NCBI GenBank assembly: GCA_009701575.1
Contig: WLJX01000006.1
Span: forward strand, 1-64,000
Reading direction: 5' to 3'
Length of the DNA stretch: 64,000 nucleotides
Origin: Actinomycetota bacterium
GTDB taxonomy: Bacteria; Actinomycetota; Actinomycetes; Nanopelagicales; Nanopelagicaceae
In this document: in pieces, positions 1 to 8,456 of the stretch
How positions within the stretch are numbered: the stretch's first letter is position 1
How the letters are laid out: every line of letters starts with the position of its first letter
Notes under the pieces: model-generated
What the model was told of the DNA's origin: nothing
Seen by the model: only the letters and a program-made list of their open reading frames with translations
Database searches by the model: none
Made by a program: the position numbers and the translations under genes

Positions 1-72
1 AACCGCAGCACTCCCCATAGAACCCTCTGATAAGAATCAAGGTTCACTTGCGAGTCTTATTCTTTGGCACCA

Positions 73-93
73 CGAGACACGCTTGATGTCTCG
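73..93 (+). promoter_or_regulatory. 5'-UTR hairpin before the DEAD-box helicase gene
   Basis: A perfect 7-bp inverted repeat (CGAGACA at 73-79, TGTCTCG at 87-93) with a 7-nt loop ends 12 nt before the ATG at 106. There is no U-run, so it is not a terminator. A structured leader fits a helicase gene that senses mRNA structure or cold, but that role is inference. The hairpin also argues for the ATG at 106 over the in-frame TTG at 64, which would place the stem inside the coding sequence. Confidence 0.4.
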
Positions 94-105
94 ATTGGTA
101 TTTTT

Positions 106-1923
106 ATGTCATTTAAAGATTTAGGTATTGCTCCTGCGCTCGTAGAAGCCCTGGATGCACAAGGAATCACTTCGCCGTTCCCAATTCAAACCGCAACCCT
201 TCCAGATGCGATTAAAGGTCGTGACGTTTTAGGTCGCGGTCAAACTGGATCAGGAAAGACTCTTGCTTTCGGTCTTGCAATGTTGACTCGCCTTGAAGGT
301 CGCACCGCAAAGCCACACCGACCACTTGGATTAATTCTCTCTCCAACTCGCGAACTCGCTGTTCAAATTTCTGATGTAGTTGGACCACTTTCTCGCAAAG
401 TTGGTTTAAGTACTCAAGTTGTTGCCGGCGGACTCTCTTATGTTGGCCAAATTAAGGCACTTCGCAGTGGTGTAACAATTCTTGTTGCAACACCTGGTCG
501 TCTTATTGATTTAATTGAGAAGAAGCATGTTCTTCTAGATGATGTAGTCATAACTGTTCTAGATGAAGCAGACCAGATGGCCGATATGGGATTCCTACCT
601 GTAGTGAAAGATTTGTTAGGTCAGACAAAAGATGATGGCCAACGCCTACTTTTCTCAGCAACACTTGATCGCGATGTCGATTCACTTGTTAAGCGTTTCC
701 TAAAAAATCCAATTACTCACTCACTTGAGAATGAAAAATCTCGTGCTGCTGATATGCAACACCACGTTCTGATTATGGATCAAGGTCACAAGGATTTAGT
801 TGCAACTCAAATTGCAGCGCGCGAAGGACGAACAATTTTCTTCGTACGAACAAAACATGGCGCCGACAAACTTGCTGAAAAAATGCTCCGTTCTGGTGTA
901 CCGGTTGGAGTTCTTCATGGTGGAAAATCTCAAGGCCAACGAACTCGGGTTCTTGCTGCATTTAAAGATGGCCGCGCTTCAGCGCTTGTCGCCACAGATG
1001 TTGCTGCACGTGGAATCCACGTTGATGATGTTTCACTAGTAGTTCATGTTGATGCACCAGCAGATCACAAGGATTATCTACACCGTGCCGGCCGTACGGC
1101 TCGCGCAGGTGCAACCGGAGTTGTTGTAACTCTTGCAACCCACAAGCAGAAGCGTGGAATTTTTGGAATTACAAACCTCGCTAAAGTTAAGTTAAATGAA
1201 GTTTATGTTCGTCCATCAGATCCAGAGCTAATTCGTGTAACTGGTTCCCAAGAACCATCAGGAATCCCGGTAATTGTTGAAGCTGAAAGACCTGGTCGCA
1301 ACGATCGCGGAAGTCGAGACCGTGGTGATCGCGGCGGTTTCCGTCGTGGACATGCAAGCAATTTTAAAAAGCGTAGCGAAGGTGGCGGGCGTGTAGGCGA
1401 GGGCGAGAAAGAAAAACCAGTTCGTTCATTCCGTGGTGCTGCACCGACAAAACCAAAATATGAAGATCGCCCAGTTCGTAACGACCGTCCAGTTCGTAAC
1501 GACCGTCCAGAAAGAACTGAGCGTACTGATCGTCCAGTTCGTAACGACCGTCCAGAAAGAACTGAGCGCACTGATCGTCCAGTTCGTAACGACCGCACAT
1601 TTCGTGCGGACCGCCATCCAAAAGCGGAGCGATTTGAGAAATCTGATCGCCCGGCAAAGGCAGATCGTTTTAACACTCCGAAACCAGCAAAGAAGAGTTA
1701 CAAATCTGATTCTCGCCCTTCAACATCAACCTGGCGCGCAGATTCTGAAAAAGTAGAGCGTAGTGAAAAATTTGAAGGCAAGCGTCCAGCATTTAAAAAG
1801 GCTTCAGGCCCTAAGAAGTTTGCAAAGAAGGCCCCAGCTAAGCGTGCTCCTGTAGCAAAGGGAACATTCAAAAAAGCAGGACCAAAAAAGAATGTTGGAA
1901 AATCTAAACCCCGCACAAAATAA
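106..1923 (+). CDS. DEAD-box ATP-dependent RNA helicase with long basic repeat tail
   Basis: Superfamily 2 RNA helicase that uses ATP to unwind short RNA duplexes, probably in ribosome assembly or mRNA turnover. The core fills residues 1 to about 370: Q-motif region PFPIQ near residue 25, motif I GQTGSGKT (45-52), PTREL (80-84), DEAD (153-156), SAT (184-186) and motif VI HRAGRTAR (326-333). The last 200 or so residues are low complexity and very basic: R/D-rich repeats (NDRPVRNDRP, ERTERTDRP) followed by K/A/P-rich sequence, presumably a disordered RNA-binding tail. An in-frame TTG lies at 64. I prefer ATG 106 because the protein then begins MSFKDLG, the usual start of these helicases. Neither a clear Shine-Dalgarno nor a well-placed -10 is visible for this gene. 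Family assignment is firm; the RNA target is unknown. Confidence 0.95.
   Translation: MSFKDLGIAPALVEALDAQGITSPFPIQTATLPDAIKGRDVLGRGQTGSGKTLAFGLAMLTRLEGRTAKPHRPLGLILSPTRELAVQISDVVGPLSRKVGLSTQVVAGGLSYVGQIKALRSGVTILVATPGRLIDLIEKKHVLLDDVVITVLDEADQMADMGFLPVVKDLLGQTKDDGQRLLFSATLDRDVDSLVKRFLKNPITHSLENEKSRAADMQHHVLIMDQGHKDLVATQIAAREGRTIFFVRTKHGADKLAEKMLRSGVPVGVLHGGKSQGQRTRVLAAFKDGRASALVATDVAARGIHVDDVSLVVHVDAPADHKDYLHRAGRTARAGATGVVVTLATHKQKRGIFGITNLAKVKLNEVYVRPSDPELIRVTGSQEPSGIPVIVEAERPGRNDRGSRDRGDRGGFRRGHASNFKKRSEGGGRVGEGEKEKPVRSFRGAAPTKPKYEDRPVRNDRPVRNDRPERTERTDRPVRNDRPERTERTDRPVRNDRTFRADRHPKAERFEKSDRPAKADRFNTPKPAKKSYKSDSRPSTSTWRADSEKVERSEKFEGKRPAFKKASGPKKFAKKAPAKRAPVAKGTFKKAGPKKNVGKSKPRTK
1471..1596 (+). 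repeat. In-frame tandem repeats in helicase tail
   Basis: An 18-bp unit (CCAGTTCGTAACGACCGT) occurs at 1471, 1489, 1534 and, with one change, 1579. The copies at 1489 and 1534 are each followed by a 27-bp unit starting CCAGAAAGAACTGAGCG, giving two near-identical 45-bp blocks. They encode PVRNDR and PERTERTDR. Near-identity at the DNA level implies recent duplication or slippage, so copy number may vary between strains. Confidence 0.9.
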
Positions 1924-1973
1924 CTCTCACTAAGTCCTCAGCGCTCGTTGTCTTTTAGTTCAGGAATCTAAGC

Positions 1974-1979
1974 CATACT
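1974..1979 (+). promoter_or_regulatory. -10 element, leaderless promoter
   Basis: CATACT ends 6 nt before the ATG at 1986 and no Shine-Dalgarno is present. Transcription would begin at or beside the start codon. Confidence 0.5.
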
Positions 1980-1985
1980 GGTTCT

Positions 1986-2342
1986 ATGAAATCACAGATT
2001 GCGTTAATTGGTATTGGGTTAGTAATTGCAAGCGGAGTCGCTTATGCCGAGTTAAAACCTGCTTCGAACGCTCCTGCAATAACGACCGTCGCGACACCCG
2101 ATCCGATCGACTCTCAATCTGCATCAACAGCTCCAACCCCAGAAGCCTCAAAGACCCAAACCAAAGTTGCAACACCTAAGAAATCTTCTTTACCAAAAAT
2201 TGCCAAACCAACTATTTCGAAGCCAAGCATTTCTGGTGGTGGCGATGATGATGAAGGCGATGATGAAGGCGATGATGAAGGCGATGATGAAGGCGATGAT
2301 GAAGGCGATGGTCGCGAACACGAAGAAAGAGATGACGACTAA
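1986..2342 (+). CDS. Small secreted protein with poly-acidic repeat tail
   Basis: I do not recognise a family. The 118-residue product has a hydrophobic N-terminus (residues 5-21, ending GVAYA) that looks like a Sec signal peptide with an AxA-type cleavage site. A Pro/Ser/Thr/Lys-rich linker follows (about 22-82). The tail from residue 84 is almost only G, D and E, with GDDE repeated five times, and ends in a mixed charged segment. It is probably exported, with a basic linker that could contact wall polymers and an acidic tail that could bind cations; these roles are inference. The stop overlaps the convergent YdcZ-type gene by 4 bp. Repeat number may vary between strains. Confidence 0.7.
   Translation: MKSQIALIGIGLVIASGVAYAELKPASNAPAITTVATPDPIDSQSASTAPTPEASKTQTKVATPKKSSLPKIAKPTISKPSISGGGDDDEGDDEGDDEGDDEGDDEGDGREHEERDDD
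2241..2303 (+). repeat. 12-bp tandem repeat coding GDDE
   Basis: One 15-bp unit (GGCGATGATGATGAA, 2241-2255) is followed by four exact GGCGATGATGAA units (2256-2303). The array is a slippage-prone in-frame microsatellite at the end of the small secreted protein gene. Confidence 0.9.
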
Positions 2343-3262
2343 TTATTAGCTTTGCGCGCTTCGAAGATTCTCGAAACAGCGATTGATGCAATTGTCATTC
2401 CAGTTCCAAATATCAGATACCCATTAAGTGAACCCGCTTTTGCTGGGGCTATCCAGTCAATAGCGACTGCACCAGCAAGTTGACCAGCGATATTTAGAAT
2501 CACAAAATTCAAAACCCCAAGATGTTGAATTATGTAGGCCGATACTGCGACAAATATAAGTCCTAAACTGCCACCGGTATAAACCCAGAAATCATCTGGT
2601 AGCGGAGCAATTTTGGCGCCTGATGCCAAATTAATTGAAAGCGCGATCACAATCACTACAGCGCCAGTGGCAAAATTCAGCCAAGCAGTTGCAAGGGGAC
2701 GTTTCGCAACCGCATTAACTCTTCCATTTAAGCCTTGTTGGATTGACGCAAATACCCCAACCGTTAGCGCCATTGACAGTGGCAGGAATCTAAATTCTGA
2801 ATTAGTTAAGTCTGGATAGACAGCGATAAATACTGCAATCAAAGTTGCGAGAGCACCTAAAGTCCTTGCCGTAGTTATTTTCTGCTTGCCGCTCGATGAA
2901 AGGCCAGCCTTATCAACGAATAGTGATGAAACTGTTTGTCCTGCAACTACGCTGATTGTAAAGAGAGCTACCCCAATTTGTGGAACGGTAATGCTCTGAA
3001 CAGCAACAAAACAACCACCCAATATGCCGCCAGCGACTTCCCACCAAGTTAATTGCCTTCCCTTAATCCCTTTAAAAATTAAAAATAGACCGGCTCGTTC
3101 TTTTTTGATACCAAATACAAGAATAAATAGCACAGACCAGCCAGTTAAGAATGAGATAAGGGCAGCAGCTAAACCGCTATTTAGATCGACTGAAAGTTGG
3201 CCATTTACTCGTGATTGGATAGCCACAACAACACCGATTAATACTGCAAAAATTGCAAACAT
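2339..3262 (-). CDS. YdcZ/DUF606-type DMT transporter, fused two-domain form
   Basis: Integral membrane protein of 307 residues with about ten hydrophobic segments. Each half carries the DUF606 pattern: AIQSRVNGQL near residue 14 and IQQGLNGRVN near residue 173. Members I know as YdcZ are about 140-150 residues, so this is the tandem-fused form. Members of the drug/metabolite transporter superfamily move small solutes; the substrate here is unknown. The gene starts 13 nt after the LCP gene on the same strand, so the two may be co-transcribed, and GAGGG lies just before its ATG. A paralogue lies at 16807-17700 and shares the segments VALFTISVVAGQT / VALYSVASIAGQT and VYTGG. Confidence 0.85.
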   Translation of the reverse strand: MFAIFAVLIGVVVAIQSRVNGQLSVDLNSGLAAALISFLTGWSVLFILVFGIKKERAGLFLIFKGIKGRQLTWWEVAGGILGGCFVAVQSITVPQIGVALFTISVVAGQTVSSLFVDKAGLSSSGKQKITTARTLGALATLIAVFIAVYPDLTNSEFRFLPLSMALTVGVFASIQQGLNGRVNAVAKRPLATAWLNFATGAVVIVIALSINLASGAKIAPLPDDFWVYTGGSLGLIFVAVSAYIIQHLGVLNFVILNIAGQLAGAVAIDWIAPAKAGSLNGYLIFGTGMTIASIAVSRIFEARKANN

Positions 3263-3275
3263 TTACCCTCAGATC

Positions 3276-4403
3276 TTAATTAACACAAGGTATTTTTCCG
3301 CCATCAACTGACTTACCGTTTGCCAAGTTGGCATAGTTGATTTTGGTTGGTTTTGGTGAAGGAACTGCGTTCGGATCTTTTGGCTTTGGATTAAATAGAT
3401 CTTGTACATACTTTCTAATTTTTATCTCATCTACCAAGTTAACGCTCTGGCCATTGCGCATTACATATCCCTCAATTGGCAAGGTGTGAAACTTAATATT
3501 GCCCCCAGTAAGCGCCTTTGCTTGAGGCAGGAAGCCAAGAACATCAAAGCCTGAATCAATTACTACATCTTTCTTTGCAACATTCAATAAGCCAGTTATT
3601 TTTCCGATGTCAGAAAAGATTCCCTGAGTTCTAAATTTTGTGATAACCCCAGCAATAAATGCTTGTTGACGATGCGTACGATCTAAATCTCCATTTGGCA
3701 GACCATGTCTTTGGCGCACAAACTTAAGAGCGTCTGCCCCGGTGATTGTTTGCAAACCCGCAGGGAAGATGGCACCAGAATATTTACTGTCATTGACCGC
3801 CTTATTTAGACAAACTTGAATTCCGCCGAGCGCGTTGGCTAAATCATAAAACCCAATTAAATTAACTTCCGCAAAGTGATCGATAGGAACATCTAGGAAT
3901 TGGGAAACGGTTGCAATTGCTGCCGCACGACCAGCATCTCGGGCCAAATGTTCGCGAGCGGGTTGCTGGATACCCTCTTTATATAACTTTGAATCTTCAG
4001 CGTATTTCGCATACCCGTAAGCTTCCTTGATCTTTTTCATTCCATATCCTGGAACATTTACATAGTCATCTCGGGGAATCGAAATAGCGACTGCTTTCTT
4101 TCCACCCGCAGGAAGATGTATCAGAATCATTGTGTTTGTGTTGTAACCACCGATTGAAGCCGGCCCAACATGAAGCAATTTTGAAATCTCTTTAGGTATT
4201 GGATTTCCATCATTATCTCTGCGGCTATCTAGACCAAGCAACAAAATATTTGTGTCACCGTTTGAAGATTGCTTTGCACCCTGCAGGACTTTGGATCTAG
4301 GGATTGCATTAGATGCGGCTTTACTGAAGAAATGAAAACCACCAGATGAAACAACTACGGCTATAGATAGAGCCACCGCAATCTTTCTGGCCCATTTACG
4401 CAT
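3276..4403 (-). CDS. LytR-CpsA-Psr (LCP) family cell-wall glycopolymer ligase
   Basis: LCP enzymes transfer lipid-linked glycopolymers (teichoic acid, arabinogalactan or capsule) onto peptidoglycan outside the membrane. The 375-residue protein has a cytoplasmic N-terminus, one membrane anchor (about residues 9-27) and an extracellular LCP domain. Typical blocks are ILLLGLDSRRDNDG, the Arg/Asp block ISIPRDDYV, GGIQVCL and ALKFVRQRH followed by DLDRTHRQQ. A proline-rich segment follows the domain. The start was placed at the ATG at 4403 because a TAGGAT hexamer sits 7 nt upstream; a longer in-frame extension lacks signal-peptide character. It may ligate the glycan predicted from the 33-41 kb cluster, but that link is speculative. 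Confidence 0.93.
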   Translation of the reverse strand: MRKWARKIAVALSIAVVVSSGGFHFFSKAASNAIPRSKVLQGAKQSSNGDTNILLLGLDSRRDNDGNPIPKEISKLLHVGPASIGGYNTNTMILIHLPAGGKKAVAISIPRDDYVNVPGYGMKKIKEAYGYAKYAEDSKLYKEGIQQPAREHLARDAGRAAAIATVSQFLDVPIDHFAEVNLIGFYDLANALGGIQVCLNKAVNDSKYSGAIFPAGLQTITGADALKFVRQRHGLPNGDLDRTHRQQAFIAGVITKFRTQGIFSDIGKITGLLNVAKKDVVIDSGFDVLGFLPQAKALTGGNIKFHTLPIEGYVMRNGQSVNLVDEIKIRKYVQDLFNPKPKDPNAVPSPKPTKINYANLANGKSVDGGKIPCVN

Positions 4404-4410
4404 AACGCGT

Positions 4411-4416
4411 ATCCTA
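4411..4416 (-). promoter_or_regulatory. -10 element, leaderless promoter of LCP gene
   Basis: TAGGAT on the minus strand, 7 nt before the ATG at 4403. Confidence 0.55.
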
Positions 4417-4443
4417 CCTAATATGGAATTGAATCCCTGCAGA

Positions 4444-4449
4444 TAAAGT
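4444..4449 (+). promoter_or_regulatory. -10 element, leaderless promoter
   Basis: TAAAGT, 6 nt before the ATG at 4456. It is divergent from the LCP promoter 28 bp away. Confidence 0.45.
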
Positions 4450-4455
4450 AACCAC

Positions 4456-5199
4456 ATGACGAAAATTGGCGCACTCGCACTTGTTGGATCTGGTGAATAT
4501 TTACCAGTAATGCAAGAGCTTGAAACCGCGCTACTCCACTCAGGAATTTCCAATGGAAGACCAAATAGATTTCTACAAATTCCGACAGCGGCTGGTCAAG
4601 AGAGTGTTGAGAGGTTGCAGTTCTGGGAACAACTTGGAGCAGAACAAGCCCGTCGAATCGGCACTGTTCAAGATTTTCTTCCAATCTTTAATCGAGAAGA
4701 TGCTTATAATCCAAAGTTTATTTCGCGAATAAGTGAAGCCGGTTTGATTTATTTTTCGGGTGGTGACCCTGGTTATTTAGCAAATACTTTGCTTGGAACA
4801 CCACTTTGGAATGAGATTGAAATTAACTGGCGATCAGGTGCTGCACTTGCAGGATGTAGTGCGGGAGCTATGGCGTTAAGTGGGGATGTTCCAAATTTCT
4901 TTAGAATGAAGAACGTTGGAATTCCAGGTTTGAATTTGATTCCTAAAATTCGCCCAATTCCGCACTACAACAAATTCTTTGGCTGGATTCCAGATAGCGC
5001 CGCAAAAATTGTGATGAGGGCGCCAGAAGGAACTGTGATTATTGGGATAGATGAGGACACATCGTTAGTTACTGGTTTGGATGAAGGAACCTCGTTGACT
5101 GAAAATATCTGGCAAGTGCATGGAAGCGCGAGCGTACATATTTTAAGTGGTGCACCAATTAGAAGATTTGAAGCGGGCGAACGAGTAACTTTCAATTAA
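4456..5199 (+). CDS. Peptidase S51 / type 1 glutamine-amidotransferase-like protein
   Basis: The 247-residue cytosolic protein has the fold of peptidase E and cyanophycinase. The nucleophile-elbow motif GCSAGAMALSGD places the catalytic Ser at residue 135, and the strand before it ends IYFSGGDPGYL, as in the S51 family. The N-terminus IGALALVGSGEY is also typical. Family members cleave Asp-X dipeptides or cyanophycin; the substrate here cannot be read from sequence, and no cyanophycin synthetase lies nearby. It is transcribed away from the LCP gene, and the MFS gene follows 20 bp downstream with its own putative -10. Confidence 0.8.
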   Translation: MTKIGALALVGSGEYLPVMQELETALLHSGISNGRPNRFLQIPTAAGQESVERLQFWEQLGAEQARRIGTVQDFLPIFNREDAYNPKFISRISEAGLIYFSGGDPGYLANTLLGTPLWNEIEINWRSGAALAGCSAGAMALSGDVPNFFRMKNVGIPGLNLIPKIRPIPHYNKFFGWIPDSAAKIVMRAPEGTVIIGIDEDTSLVTGLDEGTSLTENIWQVHGSASVHILSGAPIRRFEAGERVTFN

Positions 5200-5207
5200 C
5201 TAGCAAG

Positions 5208-5213
5208 TATCAT
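5208..5213 (+). promoter_or_regulatory. -10 element, leaderless promoter of MFS gene
   Basis: TATCAT, 6 nt before the GTG at 5220. It favours that start over the TTG at 5214. Confidence 0.5.
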
Positions 5214-5219
5214 TTGCAA

Positions 5220-6470
5220 GTGAGTTTTACTGAATTATTTGGTTATCGTTACATCAAGCGCTTTTATTTTGCGCGCTTCATTAGCAACTTTGGAAATGGT
5301 ATGTCCCCGATTGCATTAGCTTTTGGAATCTTGCACCTTCCAAATGGAGATGCGAACCTTCTAGGGCTAGTTTTAGGAGCAACCACTGTTGCTATGCTTG
5401 TGATGAGCCCATTTGGCGGAGTCCTCGCGGATAAGTTTGGTCGAATACGCGCAGTCGCCTTTGCCGATTTAGTGGCTGCTACCGGGCTCTTTGTTCAAGT
5501 TGCCTATTTTGCAACTGGAAGCGTTCCAGTAATAGTTCTGCTAATTGTGAATATAAATTTTGGTTTGATGTGGGGGATCTTTTGGCCCGCGATGTCCGGA
5601 GTTCTGCCCGCACTAGTTCCAGATGAGCATCTTCAGAAAACAAATTCAGTAAATAACTTATTCTCTAACGGGGCAATCATCTTAGGCGCTGCTGTAGGTG
5701 GAATTATTGTTGCTGGCTGGGGAAGCACGTGGGCACTTGCAATAGATGCAACAACCTTTGTTGTCGGGGGACTTCTCCTTTTTAGTTTCCGCCATGTATC
5801 CGTAAAGAGTGAACCAAATGAAAATACTATGTTTGATGATTTAATCCACGGCTGGAAGATTTTTATTTCGTATCGATGGATTGTTATCGGAGTTTTCGGG
5901 TTCTCTTTTATAATCCTAGCCTGGGCGGCAGGTGAAAATATTTTAGGGCCGCTTATTGCACTCGAAGAATTCAATGGCGCAAAATCTTGGTCGTTGGTGT
6001 TAACCTTTGAAGGAATTGGTTTAGTAATTGGATCTTTAATTGGGATAAAGGTAAAAATTAAGTATCCTCTTCGCTTCTTACTAATAATTAGTTTCTCTAT
6101 TTCACTTTATATGTGGTCGATGGCAAAACCACAGTCAATCTGGTTTATTGCATTCTGTGCCCTGCTTTGGGGAATAACAATTGATTTATGGACAACAATT
6201 TGGTCGACAGCGATGGCCCGAGAAGTTCCGCGCGAAGCTCTCTCCAGGGTTTCATCTTTCGATGCAATGGGAACCATGTTGTTACGTCCAGTTGGATTGG
6301 CAATAGCTGGTCCACTATCAATAGCGATAGGGCTTTCAAATACTCTTTACGCTCTGGCAATCTTTAGCGCCATTCTTATCTTGGGGATGTTGGCCACGCC
6401 AACAATGAGAAATATGCAGATAAGCGAAGAGACAAGTAGCGAAGAAACTCCCAGCAAACGCTCGGATTGA
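5220..6470 (+). CDS. MFS transporter, MFS_3/enterobactin-exporter-like
   Basis: A 416-residue protein with about twelve membrane segments. The loop 2-3 motif FGGVLADKFGRIRAV (about residues 64-78) is the standard MFS signature. The N-terminus (ELFGYRYIKRFYFARFISNFGNGM) resembles the MFS_3 exporter subgroup, which includes EntS and macrolide-type efflux proteins. Export of a small molecule is likely; the substrate is unknown. The C-terminus is a short Ser/Glu-rich cytoplasmic tail. The start is GTG 5220, set by the -10 geometry; TTG 5214 is the alternative. Confidence 0.85.
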   Translation: MSFTELFGYRYIKRFYFARFISNFGNGMSPIALAFGILHLPNGDANLLGLVLGATTVAMLVMSPFGGVLADKFGRIRAVAFADLVAATGLFVQVAYFATGSVPVIVLLIVNINFGLMWGIFWPAMSGVLPALVPDEHLQKTNSVNNLFSNGAIILGAAVGGIIVAGWGSTWALAIDATTFVVGGLLLFSFRHVSVKSEPNENTMFDDLIHGWKIFISYRWIVIGVFGFSFIILAWAAGENILGPLIALEEFNGAKSWSLVLTFEGIGLVIGSLIGIKVKIKYPLRFLLIISFSISLYMWSMAKPQSIWFIAFCALLWGITIDLWTTIWSTAMAREVPREALSRVSSFDAMGTMLLRPVGLAIAGPLSIAIGLSNTLYALAIFSAILILGMLATPTMRNMQISEETSSEETPSKRSD

Positions 6471-6497
6471 GCTCGAAATTCTCTAAGGAATAGGCGA

Positions 6498-6503
6498 TTT
6501 AAT
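6498..6503 (+). promoter_or_regulatory. -10 element, leaderless promoter of htrA-like gene
   Basis: TTTAAT, 6 nt before the ATG at 6510. It is a weaker match to the TAnnnT pattern. Confidence 0.4.
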
Positions 6504-6509
6504 CAGACC

Positions 6510-7655
6510 ATGAAAAATTACATGAGCCGCACGACAACGAAAGTATTAGCTGGATTTCTAATCGGCGTCACGGCGGTCGGTGGTGTTGCGACTGCAGCAG
6601 GGGTATTTAGTACCTCGGTCGTAAATGCCTGTGTTGATAAGAAAACCCAAGTTATTTATGCAGCTGTCGACAATAAATGTCCAGCAAATCGAACCGCAGT
6701 GACTTTAGGTAGCGCTGGATCTGTTTCAGGAAGCATAAGCTCAATTGTTAAAAAAGTTTTCCCAACAGTCGTAACAATCAATGTGACAACAGCTAATGGT
6801 GGTGGAACTGGCTCCGGATCAATTTTCAAAACTTCAGCAACAACTAGTTATGTTGTAACAAATAATCACGTTATCGAATCTGCAGCTGTCGCCACTGGAA
6901 CGATAAAGGTGGAGTTGGACAATGGCGATTCATATCCCGCAACAATTGTCGGACGTGAACCTAATTATGATCTCGCCGTTCTTAAAATTTCTAAAGGGAA
7001 CCTTCCAGTAATTGCTATTGGTGATTCAGCTTCAATCAATGTCGGTGATCAAGTAATTGCCTTTGGTTCTCCACTTGGACTAGACCACACGGTTACAAGT
7101 GGAATAGTTTCATCTTTAAACCGTCCTGTTGTAACTGGCGATGGTGAGACATCAAGTGGATCCTATGTGGATGCAATTCAAACCGATGCGGCGATAAATC
7201 CAGGTAACTCCGGTGGACCACTCACAGATTCACTTGGGCGCATGATTGGAATTAATGCCGCAACCGCAACACTCGGTTCAACTTCTGGACAGAGCGGTTC
7301 AATTGGTCTTGGTTTTGCAATTCCAATGAATCAAGCGCTCCGTGTTATGAATGAAATTATTGATACTGGTAAGGCAACAAGACCAGTGCTCGGAGTCTTC
7401 TTCGATCAATCTTTTGCCGCGGGTAAGGGTGCGAAAATATCTAGCCTCACTCCTGGTGATGCTGCAGAGAAGGCAGGAATTCCAGTTGGAGCGATTGTTA
7501 CTTCAATCGACGGCGTTCGGATAACCGATTATGTCTCAGCGATTGTTCGAATTAGATCGTATGCCCCAGGAGCAAAAGTTACGGTAGTTGTTACTTTGCC
7601 TTCGGGTGGAAGTAAGAGTTACACAATTACTTTAGGAAGCGCGCTTTCAAGTTAA
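6510..7655 (+). CDS. HtrA/DegP-like trypsin-fold serine protease with PDZ domain
   Basis: Envelope quality-control protease of 381 residues. The N-terminus has a hydrophobic anchor or signal peptide (about residues 11-33). A short segment with two cysteines (41, 57) follows, possibly a disulfide. The protease domain has the full triad: His120 in VTNNHVIES, Asp154 in NYDLAVLKI, and Ser234 in NPGNSGGPL. A single PDZ domain occupies about residues 280-375 and would bind the C-termini of misfolded proteins. Activity is expected outside the membrane. The stop abuts that of trpA on the other strand with no gap, so no terminator fits between them. Confidence 0.93.
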   Translation: MKNYMSRTTTKVLAGFLIGVTAVGGVATAAGVFSTSVVNACVDKKTQVIYAAVDNKCPANRTAVTLGSAGSVSGSISSIVKKVFPTVVTINVTTANGGGTGSGSIFKTSATTSYVVTNNHVIESAAVATGTIKVELDNGDSYPATIVGREPNYDLAVLKISKGNLPVIAIGDSASINVGDQVIAFGSPLGLDHTVTSGIVSSLNRPVVTGDGETSSGSYVDAIQTDAAINPGNSGGPLTDSLGRMIGINAATATLGSTSGQSGSIGLGFAIPMNQALRVMNEIIDTGKATRPVLGVFFDQSFAAGKGAKISSLTPGDAAEKAGIPVGAIVTSIDGVRITDYVSAIVRIRSYAPGAKVTVVVTLPSGGSKSYTITLGSALSS

Positions 7656-8456
7656 TTAACGCTCACGAACTCCGAGAGCGAGTTCTTCGGCAACCTTACG
7701 AACTGCGGTGGCTGGGTCGCTTGGATTTTGCAGAACTGCTTTAACAAAAGCAGATCCCACGATTACTCCATCAGCAAACTTAGCAACTTCACTCGCCTGA
7801 GCTCTATTTGATACTCCTAGCCCAACTGCAACCGGCGTACCTGAAACATTTCTAACTCGTTCCACGAGAATACTTGCGGTATTTGCAACATTAGTTTGGG
7901 TTCCAGTTACACCCATTGAACTTGCAGCATAAATAAATCCACTGCAATTTGAAGTTACATCCTTTAATCGCCCATCACCAGTGCTTGGTGCAACGACGAA
8001 AATGGAGTGAATCGAATTCTCTTTTGCTGTTGCAAGCCAGACACCAGCTTCTTCAATCGGCAAATCTGGAGTGATCACACCTTCCATGCCGCTGTCTGAG
8101 AAATCATGAGCAAATTTCGCAGGACCATACTTCTCAATTGGATTCCAGTAGGTCATTAAAAGTGTTGGGACACCAGTACCAGAAATTTCCTTAACAATTT
8201 CGAGAGTTTTTGCCATAGTAATTCCATTATTGCGAGCAACTTCTGCAGCTTCCTGAATTACCGGACCGTCCATAACAGGATCGCTATAAGGAAAACCGAT
8301 TTCAACTGCATCTACGCCACCTTCAATCATGGCCTTAATGATCTTTATTGAATCGCTCTGATTTGGGAAACCAGCTGGAAGATAACCAATTAGTGCAGCT
8401 CTATTCTCCGACTTACATTTAATAAATAACTCTGAAAGCTTTGATTGGCCAGCCAT
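7656..8456 (-). CDS. trpA: Tryptophan synthase alpha subunit
   Basis: TrpA cleaves indole-3-glycerol phosphate to indole and glyceraldehyde 3-phosphate; indole is channelled to TrpB. The signature VEIGFPYSDPVMDGP carries the catalytic acids Glu52 and Asp63 (E. coli Glu49/Asp60), and the phosphate-binding GLGVSNR and GVIVGSAFV segments are present near the C-terminus. Length (266 aa) is normal. The ATG at 8456 shares its A with the trpB stop (TGATG), indicating translational coupling. It is the last gene of the trpE-C-B-A arm. Confidence 0.98.
   Translation of the reverse strand: MAGQSKLSELFIKCKSENRAALIGYLPAGFPNQSDSIKIIKAMIEGGVDAVEIGFPYSDPVMDGPVIQEAAEVARNNGITMAKTLEIVKEISGTGVPTLLMTYWNPIEKYGPAKFAHDFSDSGMEGVITPDLPIEEAGVWLATAKENSIHSIFVVAPSTGDGRLKDVTSNCSGFIYAASSMGVTGTQTNVANTASILVERVRNVSGTPVAVGLGVSNRAQASEVAKFADGVIVGSAFVKAVLQNPSDPATAVRKVAEELALGVRER

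Noticed and set aside
1-18. ATG on the minus strand at 18 with AGAGGG upstream, possible start of a gene leaving the window to the left
   Set aside because: Only six codons are visible; no product or coding bias can be judged.
1203-1676. Long open frames on both strands opposite the helicase tail
   Set aside because: They are shadows of the in-frame repeats; their translations only mirror the repeat pattern and match no family.
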